Assembly: GCA_025362495.1 (NCBI GenBank)
Contig: JANYGI010000037.1
Location: 1 to 34,563 of the forward strand
DNA: 34,563 nt
Reading direction: 5' to 3'
Source of the DNA: Byssovorax sp.
GTDB taxonomy: Bacteria > Myxococcota_A > Polyangia > Polyangiales > Polyangiaceae
This document shows, one piece after another, positions 9,672 through 17,322 of this stretch. Under the pieces are notes generated by a model. That model had not been told where the DNA came from. It searched no databases and saw nothing but the letters and a program-made list of their open reading frames with translations. The position numbers and the translations under genes were made by a program. Positions within the stretch are counted from its first letter, which is position 1, and each line of letters opens with the position of its first letter.

Positions 9672-11666
9672 ATGCGATGGTCCGCCCTCCCGCTCGTCCT
9701 CGTAGGTGCCGGCTGCGGCTCGGCGCCCCTTGTTTCGCCGTCGATTTCGTCAAGTCGCCAGGAAATCGCCGGGCCTGCTCTCGCCGTCCCCGCGGCCTCG
9801 CCCCGGGCGGCTCCGGCTCCGGCCGCGCCGGACTGCGCTCGCCGCGCCGCGACGGCCCGGATCACGCCGCTCTCGCCGACGGGCGTCGGTGGCGCGATCG
9901 TCCTCGTCAGGATGGGCCAGCGGACGCTCGCCTACGTCGCCGACGAAGACGAGCGGGGCGTGCGCACCGTCGATCTCGCGTCGCGCACGGAGATCGCCTT
10001 CACGCCGCTCGACGACGCGCCGGGGCAGCTCGTCGTCACGCCCGACGGGCGCCTGTTCGTCGCGCTCCGAACCTCGGCGCGCGTCGCGGTCTTCGAGCCC
10101 CCGGGCGATCCTGCAACGCCGTTCGAAGCGCGCTGCGCCGTCGCCGCGCCGGCCGAGCCGACCGGCCTCGCGCTGACTCCGGACGGCGCGCGCCTCCTCG
10201 TGACGAGCCGCTGGGGCCACGCCCTCACCGCCTACGAGACTGACACTCTGAAGGCGGCCTTCACCGTCGATCTCCCGCGGGATCCGCTCGCCGTTGTCAC
10301 CTCGTCCGACGGCGCCCGGGCCTTCGTTTCCCACGTCAGCGGCGTCCGGCTCAGCGTCGTCGATCTCCGGGAACGCGCTGCGCGGCAGATCGATCTGCAC
10401 CAGCTGGAGGGCCGCCAGGACTTCATGTCGGGGAGGCAGGCTCACTGGTCCAGCGGCCAGGGCTACACGCTCGCGCGCACGATGAGCGGGCGCATCTTCG
10501 CCCCCGAGATCCTCGCCAACCCCAACCCGACGCCGGGCGAGGTGACGAGCGGCTACGGCCCCGGAGGAAGCCCCTCGCAGATCGGCGACATCGCCTCTCT
10601 CGACGAGGCCGGCGAGCACCTGGCGACGACTCCCGTGCTCGATTTTCGCGATCACGCCGACTGCTTGCTGCCGCGCGCGGCGGCGATCGACGAAGCGAGC
10701 GGCCGGCTCCTCGTGACCTGCCTCGGCGTCGACGCGGTGATTGCCTATGACGCCCGCGCGGCGAATCCCCACCTCCACCCGGTGCGCCGCTGGAAGGTGG
10801 CCTCGGGGCCCACGGGGATCGTGGTCGACGCGGCCCGGCACCGCGCCCTCGTCTGGTCGCAGTTCGCCCACACGCTCGGCGTGATCCCGCTCGACGACAC
10901 CCTCAACCCGCTGGCCACGCCCACGTCCACGTCCACGGTCGGCCTGCGCCTGCTGTCGACGAACATCACGCCGCATTACGCCGCGGCGGTGGAGTCCGTC
11001 CTGCCGGCGCACGGCGAGGCGATGAGTGCCAGTCTGGCCCTGGGCCGGCGCCTCTTTCACGCGGCCGGCGACGTGGCGATCTCCGGCGACGGCCGCGCCT
11101 GCGCGAGCTGCCACCCCGACGGGCGCGACGACGCCCTCACCTGGGCCACGCCGGACGGGCCCCGGCAGACACCCATCCTCGCCGCCCGCCTCGCCGATAC
11201 GGCCCCTTACGGGTGGAACGGCGCGAGCCTCGATCTGAAGGATCACGTTCACCGCACCTTCCGTCGACTCTTCGGCGTCGGCGTCACGCCCCGGGAATTC
11301 GACGCGCTGCTCGGCTACGTGCGCCAGATGAACCTGCCATTCGCGCGCGCCGCCTCGAGCGCCGAGGCGGCCCGGGGGGAGGTCGTCTTTCACTCGGCCG
11401 AGGCGGGGTGCGCCACGTGTCACCTCGACGGGGCCACGGTCGACGGCAAATCGCACGACGTGCAGAGCCGGATCAAGGGCGACACGACCGCGCAGTTCGA
11501 CACCCCGTCGCTGCGGTTCCTCGGCCAGAGCGCGCCCTACTTTCACGACGGCAGGTACGCGACGCTCGGCGATCTCCTCCGCGGCGTCGACGGCACCATG
11601 GGCCACACTGCCCACCTCGACGACCGGGATCGACGCGCGCTCCTGGCCTATCTCGAGGCCCTGTGA
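9672..11666 (+). CDS. Beta-propeller plus di-haem cytochrome c (MauG/CcpA-like) lipoprotein
   Basis: Exported redox lipoprotein of 664 residues. The signal peptide ends in a lipobox around VGAGC (Cys15). Residues about 65-415 look like a YVTN/YncE-type beta-propeller, with repeated blade phrases such as GQLVVTPDGRLFVAL, PTGLALTPDGARLLVTS and DPLAVVTSSDGARAFVS. The C-terminal half (about 450-664) has two haem c attachment sites, CASCH (477-481) and CATCH (580-584), plus APYFHDGRYATL as in the cytochrome c peroxidase/MauG superfamily. The start at 9672 gives the lipobox at the right distance. The neighbour downstream is a four-helix membrane protein that may belong with it. Peroxidase activity, substrate oxidation or simple electron transfer are all possible; the sequence does not decide. 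Confidence 0.85.
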   Translation: MRWSALPLVLVGAGCGSAPLVSPSISSSRQEIAGPALAVPAASPRAAPAPAAPDCARRAATARITPLSPTGVGGAIVLVRMGQRTLAYVADEDERGVRTVDLASRTEIAFTPLDDAPGQLVVTPDGRLFVALRTSARVAVFEPPGDPATPFEARCAVAAPAEPTGLALTPDGARLLVTSRWGHALTAYETDTLKAAFTVDLPRDPLAVVTSSDGARAFVSHVSGVRLSVVDLRERAARQIDLHQLEGRQDFMSGRQAHWSSGQGYTLARTMSGRIFAPEILANPNPTPGEVTSGYGPGGSPSQIGDIASLDEAGEHLATTPVLDFRDHADCLLPRAAAIDEASGRLLVTCLGVDAVIAYDARAANPHLHPVRRWKVASGPTGIVVDAARHRALVWSQFAHTLGVIPLDDTLNPLATPTSTSTVGLRLLSTNITPHYAAAVESVLPAHGEAMSASLALGRRLFHAAGDVAISGDGRACASCHPDGRDDALTWATPDGPRQTPILAARLADTAPYGWNGASLDLKDHVHRTFRRLFGVGVTPREFDALLGYVRQMNLPFARAASSAEAARGEVVFHSAEAGCATCHLDGATVDGKSHDVQSRIKGDTTAQFDTPSLRFLGQSAPYFHDGRYATLGDLLRGVDGTMGHTAHLDDRDRRALLAYLEAL

Positions 11667-11708
11667 TTGGAGCGCCGCGGCTGTCGTGGCCGTGATACGG
11701 ATCCGGTC

Positions 11709-12242
11709 ATGGCCCTCGCTCCCCCGGCGCTCGACCCGCCCCTCGACACCGATCGTCCCCCCTCCTGGGCGAGCCTGACGCGGTGGATCAAGCTCTATTC
11801 GTGGGCGCAAGTCATCTTCCTGGCGAGCCTGATCGGCATCACCCACGTCGTCCCGCTGCTGGGCAAATCGTGGTCACCGTGCCTGGTTCGCAGCACGGGA
11901 GCGACCGACTGGGCCTGTGTCGCGTTCTTTCACGTCTACGAGATACCGCTCGTCGTCCTCTTTGCCTATCACGCGTACGTGGGGCTGGCGCCGATCGCCC
12001 GGGCGCGGCTCGGATACTATGTCTCCCTCACGCTCTTCCAGATCGTGATGCTGGCCGTCTTCATCACCTTCGAATCGCGGGTGGTGCTCGACGATCTCGC
12101 GCGCCAGGCGCCCACCTGGGAGATCGCGGTGCTCTTCGGCGCCTGCGTCGGGATGATCGTCGACGTCGTCCTCGGCGCCTGCGTGGTCTTCGGGAAGCTG
12201 CTGCCGGCTCACCTGGCGAGCGGACGCGATCCGACGATCTGA
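11709..12242 (+). CDS. Four-helix integral membrane protein of unknown function
   Basis: Inner-membrane protein of 177 residues that I do not recognise. After a Pro/Asp-rich start it shows four hydrophobic helices: about 33-52, 70-92, 102-118 and 137-160. The first loop contains a Cys pair (SPCLVRSTGATDWAC) that could be a disulfide or metal site outside the membrane, and a His follows in FFHVYEIP. The start ATG is at 11709, 42 bases after the cytochrome stop. The same strand and short gap suggest co-transcription with the cytochrome. Histidines in or near helices (ITHVVP, FFHVYE, AYHAYV) are compatible with a haem-binding membrane partner, but that is inference. Confidence 0.7.
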   Translation: MALAPPALDPPLDTDRPPSWASLTRWIKLYSWAQVIFLASLIGITHVVPLLGKSWSPCLVRSTGATDWACVAFFHVYEIPLVVLFAYHAYVGLAPIARARLGYYVSLTLFQIVMLAVFITFESRVVLDDLARQAPTWEIAVLFGACVGMIVDVVLGACVVFGKLLPAHLASGRDPTI

Positions 12243-12277
12243 GCTCGCCTCGCTTCCCTTCGGGGCCCCGGAGCGAT

Positions 12278-12283
12278 TACCCT
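12278..12283 (+). promoter_or_regulatory. Candidate -10 box (TACCCT) for a leaderless transcript
   Basis: TACCCT occupies positions -12 to -7 relative to the ATG at 12290, the spacing expected when transcription starts at the A of the start codon. No Shine-Dalgarno sequence precedes the ATG. No good -35 element is visible. Confidence 0.25.
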
Positions 12284-12289
12284 CCGCGC

Positions 12290-12586
12290 ATGACCAAGCC
12301 CGCTTCCGATCCCTCGACCGGCCCCGCTCCCACGCCTCGCCCGCGGACTCCTGCGCTCGTTCGCGGCGCGGCGGTGCTCGCGCTCGGCCTCGCAGGCTGC
12401 GGTGGTGGCGAGCCGGTGCCGCCGCAGGCCGTGCCTCCGCAGGCGCCGCCGAACGACGTGAACATCGCGCCGCCGCCGCAGGCCGTGCCGCCGCAGGCCG
12501 TGCCGCCGCCGCCTCAGGTGGCGCCGCCCCCGCCGAACCAGCCGAGCTCGAAGAACCCGGCGTCCGCGCCCCCGAACCAGCGCTGA
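12290..12586 (+). CDS. Small proline-rich lipoprotein
   Basis: Predicted lipoprotein of 98 residues with no recognised domain. A long Pro/Arg-containing n-region leads to the hydrophobic segment VLALGLAGC, whose last Cys is the likely lipidation site. Everything after it is low complexity: repeated PPQAV units, runs of Pro, and scattered Asn and Gln (NDVNIA, PPNQPSSKN, PPNQR). Such tails often span the periplasm or cell wall. The gene ends 12 bases before the ATG of a JmjC-type oxygenase. That makes it a candidate substrate, since Pro and Asn are the residues such enzymes most often hydroxylate, but nothing in the sequence proves it. Confidence 0.65.
   Translation: MTKPASDPSTGPAPTPRPRTPALVRGAAVLALGLAGCGGGEPVPPQAVPPQAPPNDVNIAPPPQAVPPQAVPPPPQVAPPPPNQPSSKNPASAPPNQR
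12417..12541. repeat. Low-complexity CCG/CAG-rich repeats encoding PPQAV units
   Basis: Direct copies of a GCCGTGCCGCCGCAG-like unit encode the proline-rich tail of the small lipoprotein. The tract is coding, in frame, and not an array of spacers and repeats. Confidence 0.6.
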
Positions 12587-12598
12587 TTGCCCGACGGG

Positions 12599-13630
12599 AT
12601 GCGCTCGCGGATCCGCCAGCACCGCGCGACCAGGCGGCCCGCGATCCGTGACGGCGGGCTCGTCCTCTCGCCCCACTGGCAGCTCTGGATCGCGGAGAAC
12701 CTCCTGCGCGGCGTGGCGCCGGAGGTCCTGATCGCCGGCCTCGTCGAGGACGGCGTCCCCGCGCTGCGGGCCTCGCGCGAGGTGCACACCGTCGCCGCCT
12801 CGGGCGCGCTCGCCGCGGGCCACGCCCTCGCCCGGAGGGCGCGTCAGCTCGAGCTGGTGGCGGCCATCGATCGCGAGGTGCGCGCCCTCTCGGCCTCGCC
12901 CCGCGACGTCCCGCGCATCGCGCCGCCGAGCGCCGACGAGCTATTCGAAACGTATCTGTGCACGAGCACGCCGGTGCTCATCACCGGGCTGATGACCGAC
13001 TGGCCGGCGCTCGCGCGCTGGTCGCCGGCGTACTTCAAGGAGCGCCTCGGCGACGTCGCCGTCGTGGTCACGAGCGGCCGCGAGTCGGACCTCGACTACG
13101 ATCGCAACTACACCCGGCACCTCGAGACGACGACGATGGCGCGCTTCGCCGATCGCGTCGCCGCCTCGGGCGAGACCAACGATTTCTACATGGTCTCGAA
13201 CAACCGGAACCTCGAGGCCTCGGCGCTCCTCCCGCTCCTCGACGACGTGGTGATCCCGACGGACTACCTCGATCCCGATCGACTCCAGGGCTGCGTCTCG
13301 CTCTGGTTCGGCCCGAAAGGCACGCTGACGCCGCTCCACCACGACACGACCAGCGTGCTCTTCTGCCAGATCTACGGGAAAAAGAGCTTCCGATTGCTTC
13401 CTCCGCAGGAGACCTCGCTCCTCGTCGGCGCCCGCGACTACTATGCTTCGACCGCCGATCTCCGCGAAGGAGCCCCGGTGAAAGAGATCGTCGTCTCGGC
13501 CGGAGAGGCCCTGTTCCTCCCGGTGGGCTGGTGGCACGAGGTGCGCTCTCTCGAGCCGAGCATCTCGCTTTCGTTCACCAACTTTCGCCGCCCCAACCGG
13601 TTTGACTGGTACAAGCCCGGCTCCCCATGA
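12599..13630 (+). CDS. JmjC/cupin-8 Fe(II)/2-oxoglutarate oxygenase
   Basis: Probable cytoplasmic hydroxylase of 343 residues, related to FIH/JMJD5-type cupin-8 enzymes that hydroxylate protein side chains. An N-terminal helical region (about 20-95) includes SPHWQLWIAENLLRGVAPE. The double-stranded beta-helix core contains STPVLITGLMTDWPA, then the iron facial triad H247-x-D249 (TPLHHDTT) and H313 (GWWHEV). A lysine in GKKSFRLLPP probably binds 2-oxoglutarate. The triad is complete, so I expect an active enzyme. The ATG at 12599 is preferred over the TTG at 12587; neither has a good ribosome binding site, and coupling to the lipoprotein stop 12 bases upstream is likely. Substrate is unknown; the preceding Pro/Asn-rich lipoprotein is one candidate. 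Confidence 0.88.
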   Translation: MRSRIRQHRATRRPAIRDGGLVLSPHWQLWIAENLLRGVAPEVLIAGLVEDGVPALRASREVHTVAASGALAAGHALARRARQLELVAAIDREVRALSASPRDVPRIAPPSADELFETYLCTSTPVLITGLMTDWPALARWSPAYFKERLGDVAVVVTSGRESDLDYDRNYTRHLETTTMARFADRVAASGETNDFYMVSNNRNLEASALLPLLDDVVIPTDYLDPDRLQGCVSLWFGPKGTLTPLHHDTTSVLFCQIYGKKSFRLLPPQETSLLVGARDYYASTADLREGAPVKEIVVSAGEALFLPVGWWHEVRSLEPSISLSFTNFRRPNRFDWYKPGSP

Positions 13631-13640
13631 GCCACCCGCG

Positions 13641-14369
13641 ATGAAGATCCCTGCCGCCGCGCTCGCGCTGGTGCTCGTGGCGGCCCACGCCTCGCCGGCG
13701 TTCGCGGCGCCTCCCGACGACGACGGGGCCGTCACGGCGCGGCTGGCGTTCCTCGAGATCGTCCTCGCGCGCGACGGGGCAAAGCTCGGGACCTGGCGTG
13801 ACGCGTGGGTCAGCGCCTTCTCCGCGCTGGCGCTGCTCCAGGTGGGGATCGGCGTGCCCACCAGCGATGTCGGCGTGCGCGGCGCGGCGCTCGTCGGCGG
13901 CGCCAAATCGCTGCTCGCGGCGGGCTCGATCCTGGCGGTCCCGGCCACGCTCGTGACGGCCTCGGCCAAGCTGCGCGCCCTCGACGCGCGCACGCCGGCA
14001 GAGCGCCGGGCGAAGCTCCTGGTCGCCGAGTCGCTCCTGCAGAAGAGCGCCGGAGAGTCACGCTTCCGACACTCGTGGATCCCGCTCGTCGCCGGCGCGC
14101 TCCTCAACGTCGGTGGGGCCACCGTGATGTGGGCGGGATACCACCGCCCCGGCTCGGGCTGGTTCGGCCTCGGCTCGGGCCTCGTCGTCGGTCAGCTGTT
14201 CTATCAAACGCAGCCAATCGGCGCGATCGCCGCGTGGGACGCTTACAGCCGCGCTCGCGATCAGGGCAAGCCGCCTCCGACCTTGGCCTCGCTCGCCGCC
14301 AGAGAGCCCGCGATTCGCTGGTCGATCGCGCCCGGCGCCGGAGGCCTCCTCCTTCAAGGCAGTTTCTGA
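13641..14369 (+). CDS. Secreted/membrane protein of unknown function with Phe-terminated C terminus
   Basis: Unrecognised protein of 242 residues. A signal peptide (about 1-22, ending AFA) is followed by a short acidic stretch, then alternating helical and hydrophobic segments: SAFSALALLQVGIGV, SLLAAGSILAVPATLVTA, SWIPLVAGALLNVGG and GWFGLGSGLVVGQLF. It ends IAPGAGGLLLQGSF, close in style to the ends of the proteins at 1408-2079, 7079-7960 and 31989-32972. The start ATG at 13641 lies ten bases after the oxygenase stop, so the gene probably shares its transcript. Hydrophobic segments separated by charged loops suggest an integral envelope protein; no enzyme motif is seen. Confidence 0.72.
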   Translation: MKIPAAALALVLVAAHASPAFAAPPDDDGAVTARLAFLEIVLARDGAKLGTWRDAWVSAFSALALLQVGIGVPTSDVGVRGAALVGGAKSLLAAGSILAVPATLVTASAKLRALDARTPAERRAKLLVAESLLQKSAGESRFRHSWIPLVAGALLNVGGATVMWAGYHRPGSGWFGLGSGLVVGQLFYQTQPIGAIAAWDAYSRARDQGKPPPTLASLAAREPAIRWSIAPGAGGLLLQGSF

Positions 14370-14488
14370 GCGCCGCGACCGGGCGACGGCGCGGCTGAAT
14401 TCGCCCTTGCGCGTGCGCATTTTCGTCCTCCAGGGCCGCGGCTCCGCTATGCGGGTGGCGTCCCCCCGCACCCCGAGGAAGAAATCGA

Positions 14489-15493
14489 ATGCTCACCCCG
14501 CGAATCGCCGTCGCCATACTCGCCCTCCCGGCGCTGCTCCCCGCCTGTGGCAACTCCGCTGCTCCCGCGCCCCAGGCCACGTCGGCGGCGGCCTCGGCGA
14601 GCGCGGCCCCCGGGGCGGCCGTGAGCCCCGTCGAGGCCGATCTCGCCGCGCTCGCCGCCGGCTGCACCTGGACCGACGAAGGCGTGAATTACTGCGCCGC
14701 GGTCGATGCCTTCGCGAAGAAGCTCGGCCCGGCGAGCGACGCCCGGCGCGTCACCGTGCGAGAGTGCTTTGGCCTCCTTCACCACGCCGAGCTCGGGAAG
14801 CCCGCGGCCAGCTGCGTCGCGAATTACACCGAGAAAGGCCAGGTCGAAGAGCTGCTGTCCGCGCTCGACAGGGCCACCGACAGCGTCGTCCGCGTCGAGC
14901 TGGCCCGGGGCGTCGATCGCCTCCACGCCGAGGACGGAGCCCCCGCGGCCCACGCCATCAAGATCATCCAGGCCCTCGCGCCGAAGTCGAGCGAGCGCCG
15001 CGTCGTCATTCACCTGCTCTCCTCGCTGAGCCCCGGTGACGAGAACAAGGATATCTCTCCAGACGCCTATTCGCTGGCCGTCGAGATCTTCAAGGCGCCC
15101 GATCGCGCGCCGCTCCAGGGCGCCGCCGCCAACCTCCTCGGATCGTCGACCTCGCACCTGCCCGAGGTCTGCAAGCTCTTCTCCGGCCTCGTCGAGACTT
15201 CGAAGGACGACTGGCTCTGGGCGGCGACCCTGCTCGGCGATCACAAGGCCTGCGAGGGCGAGCTCGGCCGCGTCTTCCCGACGCTGCTCAAGAAGCTCGC
15301 GAGCACCAATGACGGTAAAGGGGTCGCCGAGGGGACAGGTCTCGACCGCCTGCTCACGCTCGACGGGCAATATCCGCTCTCGGCGGCGCAGAAGAAGTCC
15401 CTCGTCGCCACGATCGACGCGCTCGCCAGAGGCACCGAGTCGAGCCGCGAGAAGCAGATGATCACGGCGCTCCACGAGCACTTCACGAAGTAG
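14489..15493 (+). CDS. Lipoprotein of unknown function, helical-repeat-like
   Basis: Lipoprotein of 334 residues with signal peptide and lipobox LLPAC (Cys20). After an Ala/Ser/Pro linker to about residue 45 the chain is mostly amphipathic helices and resembles HEAT-type repeats (for example SPDAYSLAVEIFKAPDRAPLQGAAANLLG), although I cannot assign a family. Cysteines are spread through the fold (AAGCTW, YCAAV, RECFG, ASCVAN, EVCKLF, KACEGE), which could make disulfides in the periplasm. The start is well supported by GAGGAAG seven bases upstream. It is separated from the preceding gene by 119 bases and from the chitinase by 249, so it may have its own promoter. Confidence 0.8.
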   Translation: MLTPRIAVAILALPALLPACGNSAAPAPQATSAAASASAAPGAAVSPVEADLAALAAGCTWTDEGVNYCAAVDAFAKKLGPASDARRVTVRECFGLLHHAELGKPAASCVANYTEKGQVEELLSALDRATDSVVRVELARGVDRLHAEDGAPAAHAIKIIQALAPKSSERRVVIHLLSSLSPGDENKDISPDAYSLAVEIFKAPDRAPLQGAAANLLGSSTSHLPEVCKLFSGLVETSKDDWLWAATLLGDHKACEGELGRVFPTLLKKLASTNDGKGVAEGTGLDRLLTLDGQYPLSAAQKKSLVATIDALARGTESSREKQMITALHEHFTK

Positions 15494-15542
15494 CGCCCTC
15501 GCGCCGCGCGCGCGCCGTGTGAATCAGAGCCACCGGATCACC

Positions 15543-15561
15543 TGCGATCGGCGAGATCGCA
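15543..15561. terminator. Perfect 7-bp inverted repeat after the lipoprotein gene
   Basis: TGCGATC (15543-15549), loop GGCGA, GATCGCA (15555-15561), about 50 bases after the stop at 15493. There is no U-run behind it. It could be a weak terminator or an operator of the chitinase promoter region. Confidence 0.35.
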
Positions 15562-15582
15562 CCCGCGGCGCCCGCGTCTTCA

Positions 15583-15604
15583 CGAAATCCCCTCGAAATC
15601 CCTC
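15583..15604. promoter_or_regulatory. Tandem 11-bp direct repeat, candidate activator site
   Basis: CGAAATCCCCT (15583-15593) is followed directly by CGAAATCCCTC (15594-15604); nine bases are identical. The 11-base period places both copies on the same face of the helix. They lie 33-54 bases upstream of the -24 element of the chitinase promoter candidate. Confidence 0.4.
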
Positions 15605-15635
15605 GCGACTCGCGGCTGCCGCGGGCAATCGGCGC

Positions 15636-15652
15636 TGGCACGCTGGGTGCTA
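15636..15652 (+). promoter_or_regulatory. Candidate sigma-54 (-24/-12) promoter of the chitinase gene
   Basis: TGGCACGCTGGGTGCTA. The -24 half TGGCACG is a perfect consensus match, and the -12 half is GTGC instead of TTGC. The GG (15637-15638) and GC (15649-15650) are exactly ten bases apart. The predicted start site is about 80 bases before the chitinase ATG. With the tandem repeat upstream this is the best promoter match in the window. Confidence 0.55.
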
Positions 15653-15742
15653 TTCCCCGTGTCATCTCACCTCGCATCGCGGAGGACGCCCCCTCTGCGA
15701 CGCGGCGTCGACCCGCGTTCACGCCAGCAAAGGGAAGCCATC

Positions 15743-17254
15743 ATGTCGCGTTACCTCACCGCTCGTCGCACCGGCCTCGCGCTCCTGGTCTCGATCACCG
15801 CGGCGGCCATTGGCTGCCTCGCGGAGCCCGGGCCCGACGACTCGGGTAACTCGACCGAGTCGGGCATCAGCGCCGCGCAGTGCGCCGCCGCGACGGCCTG
15901 GGCTGCGAACAAGGGCTACGCCACCGGCGCGCTGGTGCAGTATCAAGGCAAGGTGTACTCGTGCCTCCAGGCCCACACCAGCCAGGCTGGCTGGACGCCG
16001 TCGGCCGTCCCCGCGCTCTGGCAACTGGAGAGCTGCAGCGGTGGGAGCAGCGGAGTCACCAGCGGCGGGAGCAGCGGAGTCACCACCGGCGGCGGCGCGT
16101 GCAACTACCCCGCGTGGCAACAGGGCGCCTCGTACCACACGGGCGATACGGTGATGTTCAAGGGAGCAGCCTACATCGCGACGCACGATAACCCCGGCTA
16201 CGATCCCACGATCAGCACCTGGTTCTGGTCGCCGACCTCGTGCAGCGGCGGCTCGAGCAGCAGCAGCAGTGGCAGCGGCGGCGCGGGCGGCGGCACGTCG
16301 GGCAGCACGTCGGGCTCGAGCAGCAGCACGAGCGGCAGCGGCGGCTCCGGCGGCGGCAACCCCGGCGGCAAGCTCTTCGTCGGCTACTACCAGACCTGGT
16401 CGGATAGCTGGAAGGCCAATGGCGCTGACACCGTGCTGGCCAAGCTCCCGAGCTACGTCAACGTCGTCAACATCTCGTTCGCTCAGCCCGGCATGAATTA
16501 CGTCGCCGGGAGCATGAGCCTCGGCGGCACCGGCATCGGCGTCCCCTACGACGGCCCCACGCTCAAGGACGCGATCACCGCGCTTCACCAGAAGAACCCC
16601 GGAACCAAGGTGATGCTCTCGGTCGGAGGCGCCACGTTCCCGAACTTCGGATCCTTCAACGCGCCCGTCATCGCCTCGTTCGTCAAGGACTTTGGTCTCG
16701 ACGGCGTCGACATTGACTACGAGCCTGCCAACCCGAGCTGCACCGCCCCCGGAGGCACCGTGACGTGCCCGTCGGACGCCGAGTACGTCAGCGTCGTCAA
16801 GAGCATGCGCGCGGCGCTGCCGTCGCCGCACTGGATCTCGATCGCGGCCTGGAGCGTCGGGGCCTACGGCGAGGGTGCCTGGGCCAGCGCCCCGCCGTCG
16901 AGCGCGTTCGCGGGGATCTCGCTGGCGGTCCTCAAGCAGGCGTCGTCGTCGCTCGATCTCGTCAACGTCATGTCGTACGACGCCAGCCCCGCCTTCGATC
17001 CGGTGCAGGCGCTCCACGCCTACCAGCACTACTTCACCGGTCGGATCGCCATGGGCATCGAGGTCCCGCCCGAGGCCTGGGGTGGTCACCTCGAGACGGT
17101 CGCCGAGATTGACACTCTCGCCAGCGCGGTGAACGGCACCGGCGCCGCCGGCCTGATGCTCTGGAGCATCCAGAAGCCGGGCCCCGCGCAGCAGTTCGCC
17201 ACCGAGATGTGCTCGAAGCTCGGCCTCGCCGGCTGCAGCACCCCGATGTTCTGA
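15743..17254 (+). CDS. GH18 chitinase lipoprotein with two CBM5/12-like modules
   Basis: Exported chitin-degrading enzyme of 503 residues. The signal peptide ends in AAIGC (Cys25), so it is probably lipid-anchored to the cell surface. Two CBM5/12-like modules follow: about 47-98 (YATGALVQYQGKVYSCLQAH) and about 120-167 (YHTGDTVMFKGAAYIA). A Ser/Gly/Thr linker (about 168-209) leads to the GH18 barrel (about 210-500). The catalytic motif DGVDIDYE is at 320-327 with E327 as proton donor; SVGGATF and the later VMSYDA also fit family 18. The ATG at 15743 is chosen for AGGGAAG upstream and for the signal peptide. A sigma-54-type promoter with a tandem repeat precedes it, suggesting activator-dependent expression. 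Fungal cell wall or chitin use is the likely biology. Confidence 0.93.
   Translation: MSRYLTARRTGLALLVSITAAAIGCLAEPGPDDSGNSTESGISAAQCAAATAWAANKGYATGALVQYQGKVYSCLQAHTSQAGWTPSAVPALWQLESCSGGSSGVTSGGSSGVTTGGGACNYPAWQQGASYHTGDTVMFKGAAYIATHDNPGYDPTISTWFWSPTSCSGGSSSSSSGSGGAGGGTSGSTSGSSSSTSGSGGSGGGNPGGKLFVGYYQTWSDSWKANGADTVLAKLPSYVNVVNISFAQPGMNYVAGSMSLGGTGIGVPYDGPTLKDAITALHQKNPGTKVMLSVGGATFPNFGSFNAPVIASFVKDFGLDGVDIDYEPANPSCTAPGGTVTCPSDAEYVSVVKSMRAALPSPHWISIAAWSVGAYGEGAWASAPPSSAFAGISLAVLKQASSSLDLVNVMSYDASPAFDPVQALHAYQHYFTGRIAMGIEVPPEAWGGHLETVAEIDTLASAVNGTGAAGLMLWSIQKPGPAQQFATEMCSKLGLAGCSTPMF
16242..16372. repeat. Ser/Gly low-complexity linker tract (AGC/GGC repeats)
   Basis: AGCAGC and GGCGGC runs encode the flexible Ser/Gly/Thr linker between the second chitin-binding-type module and the GH18 domain. 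It is in frame and coding. Confidence 0.7.
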
Positions 17255-17280
17255 TCGGGAAGTCCGGCGCGAGCCTTGAT

Positions 17281-17308
17281 CCCGGGGGCGCGCGAGCGTA
17301 TCCCCGGG
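17281..17308 (+). terminator. GC-rich hairpin between chitinase and oxygenase genes
   Basis: CCCGGGG (17281-17287) can pair with CCCCGGG (17302-17308) around a 14-base loop, 27 bases after the chitinase stop. There is no U-run. The hairpin ends four bases before the GGAGG ribosome binding site of the next gene, so it might instead affect translation. Confidence 0.35.
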
Positions 17309-17322
17309 GGCGGAGGTCGCTG

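Noticed and set aside
7960-9753. Minus-strand open frame in another phase over kinase 1
   Set aside because: Arg-rich translation; the real frame contains all kinase motifs.
12417-12541. Repeat array that could look like a CRISPR or tandem regulatory array
   Set aside because: Units are short, unequal and in frame with the proline-rich lipoprotein; no unique spacers.
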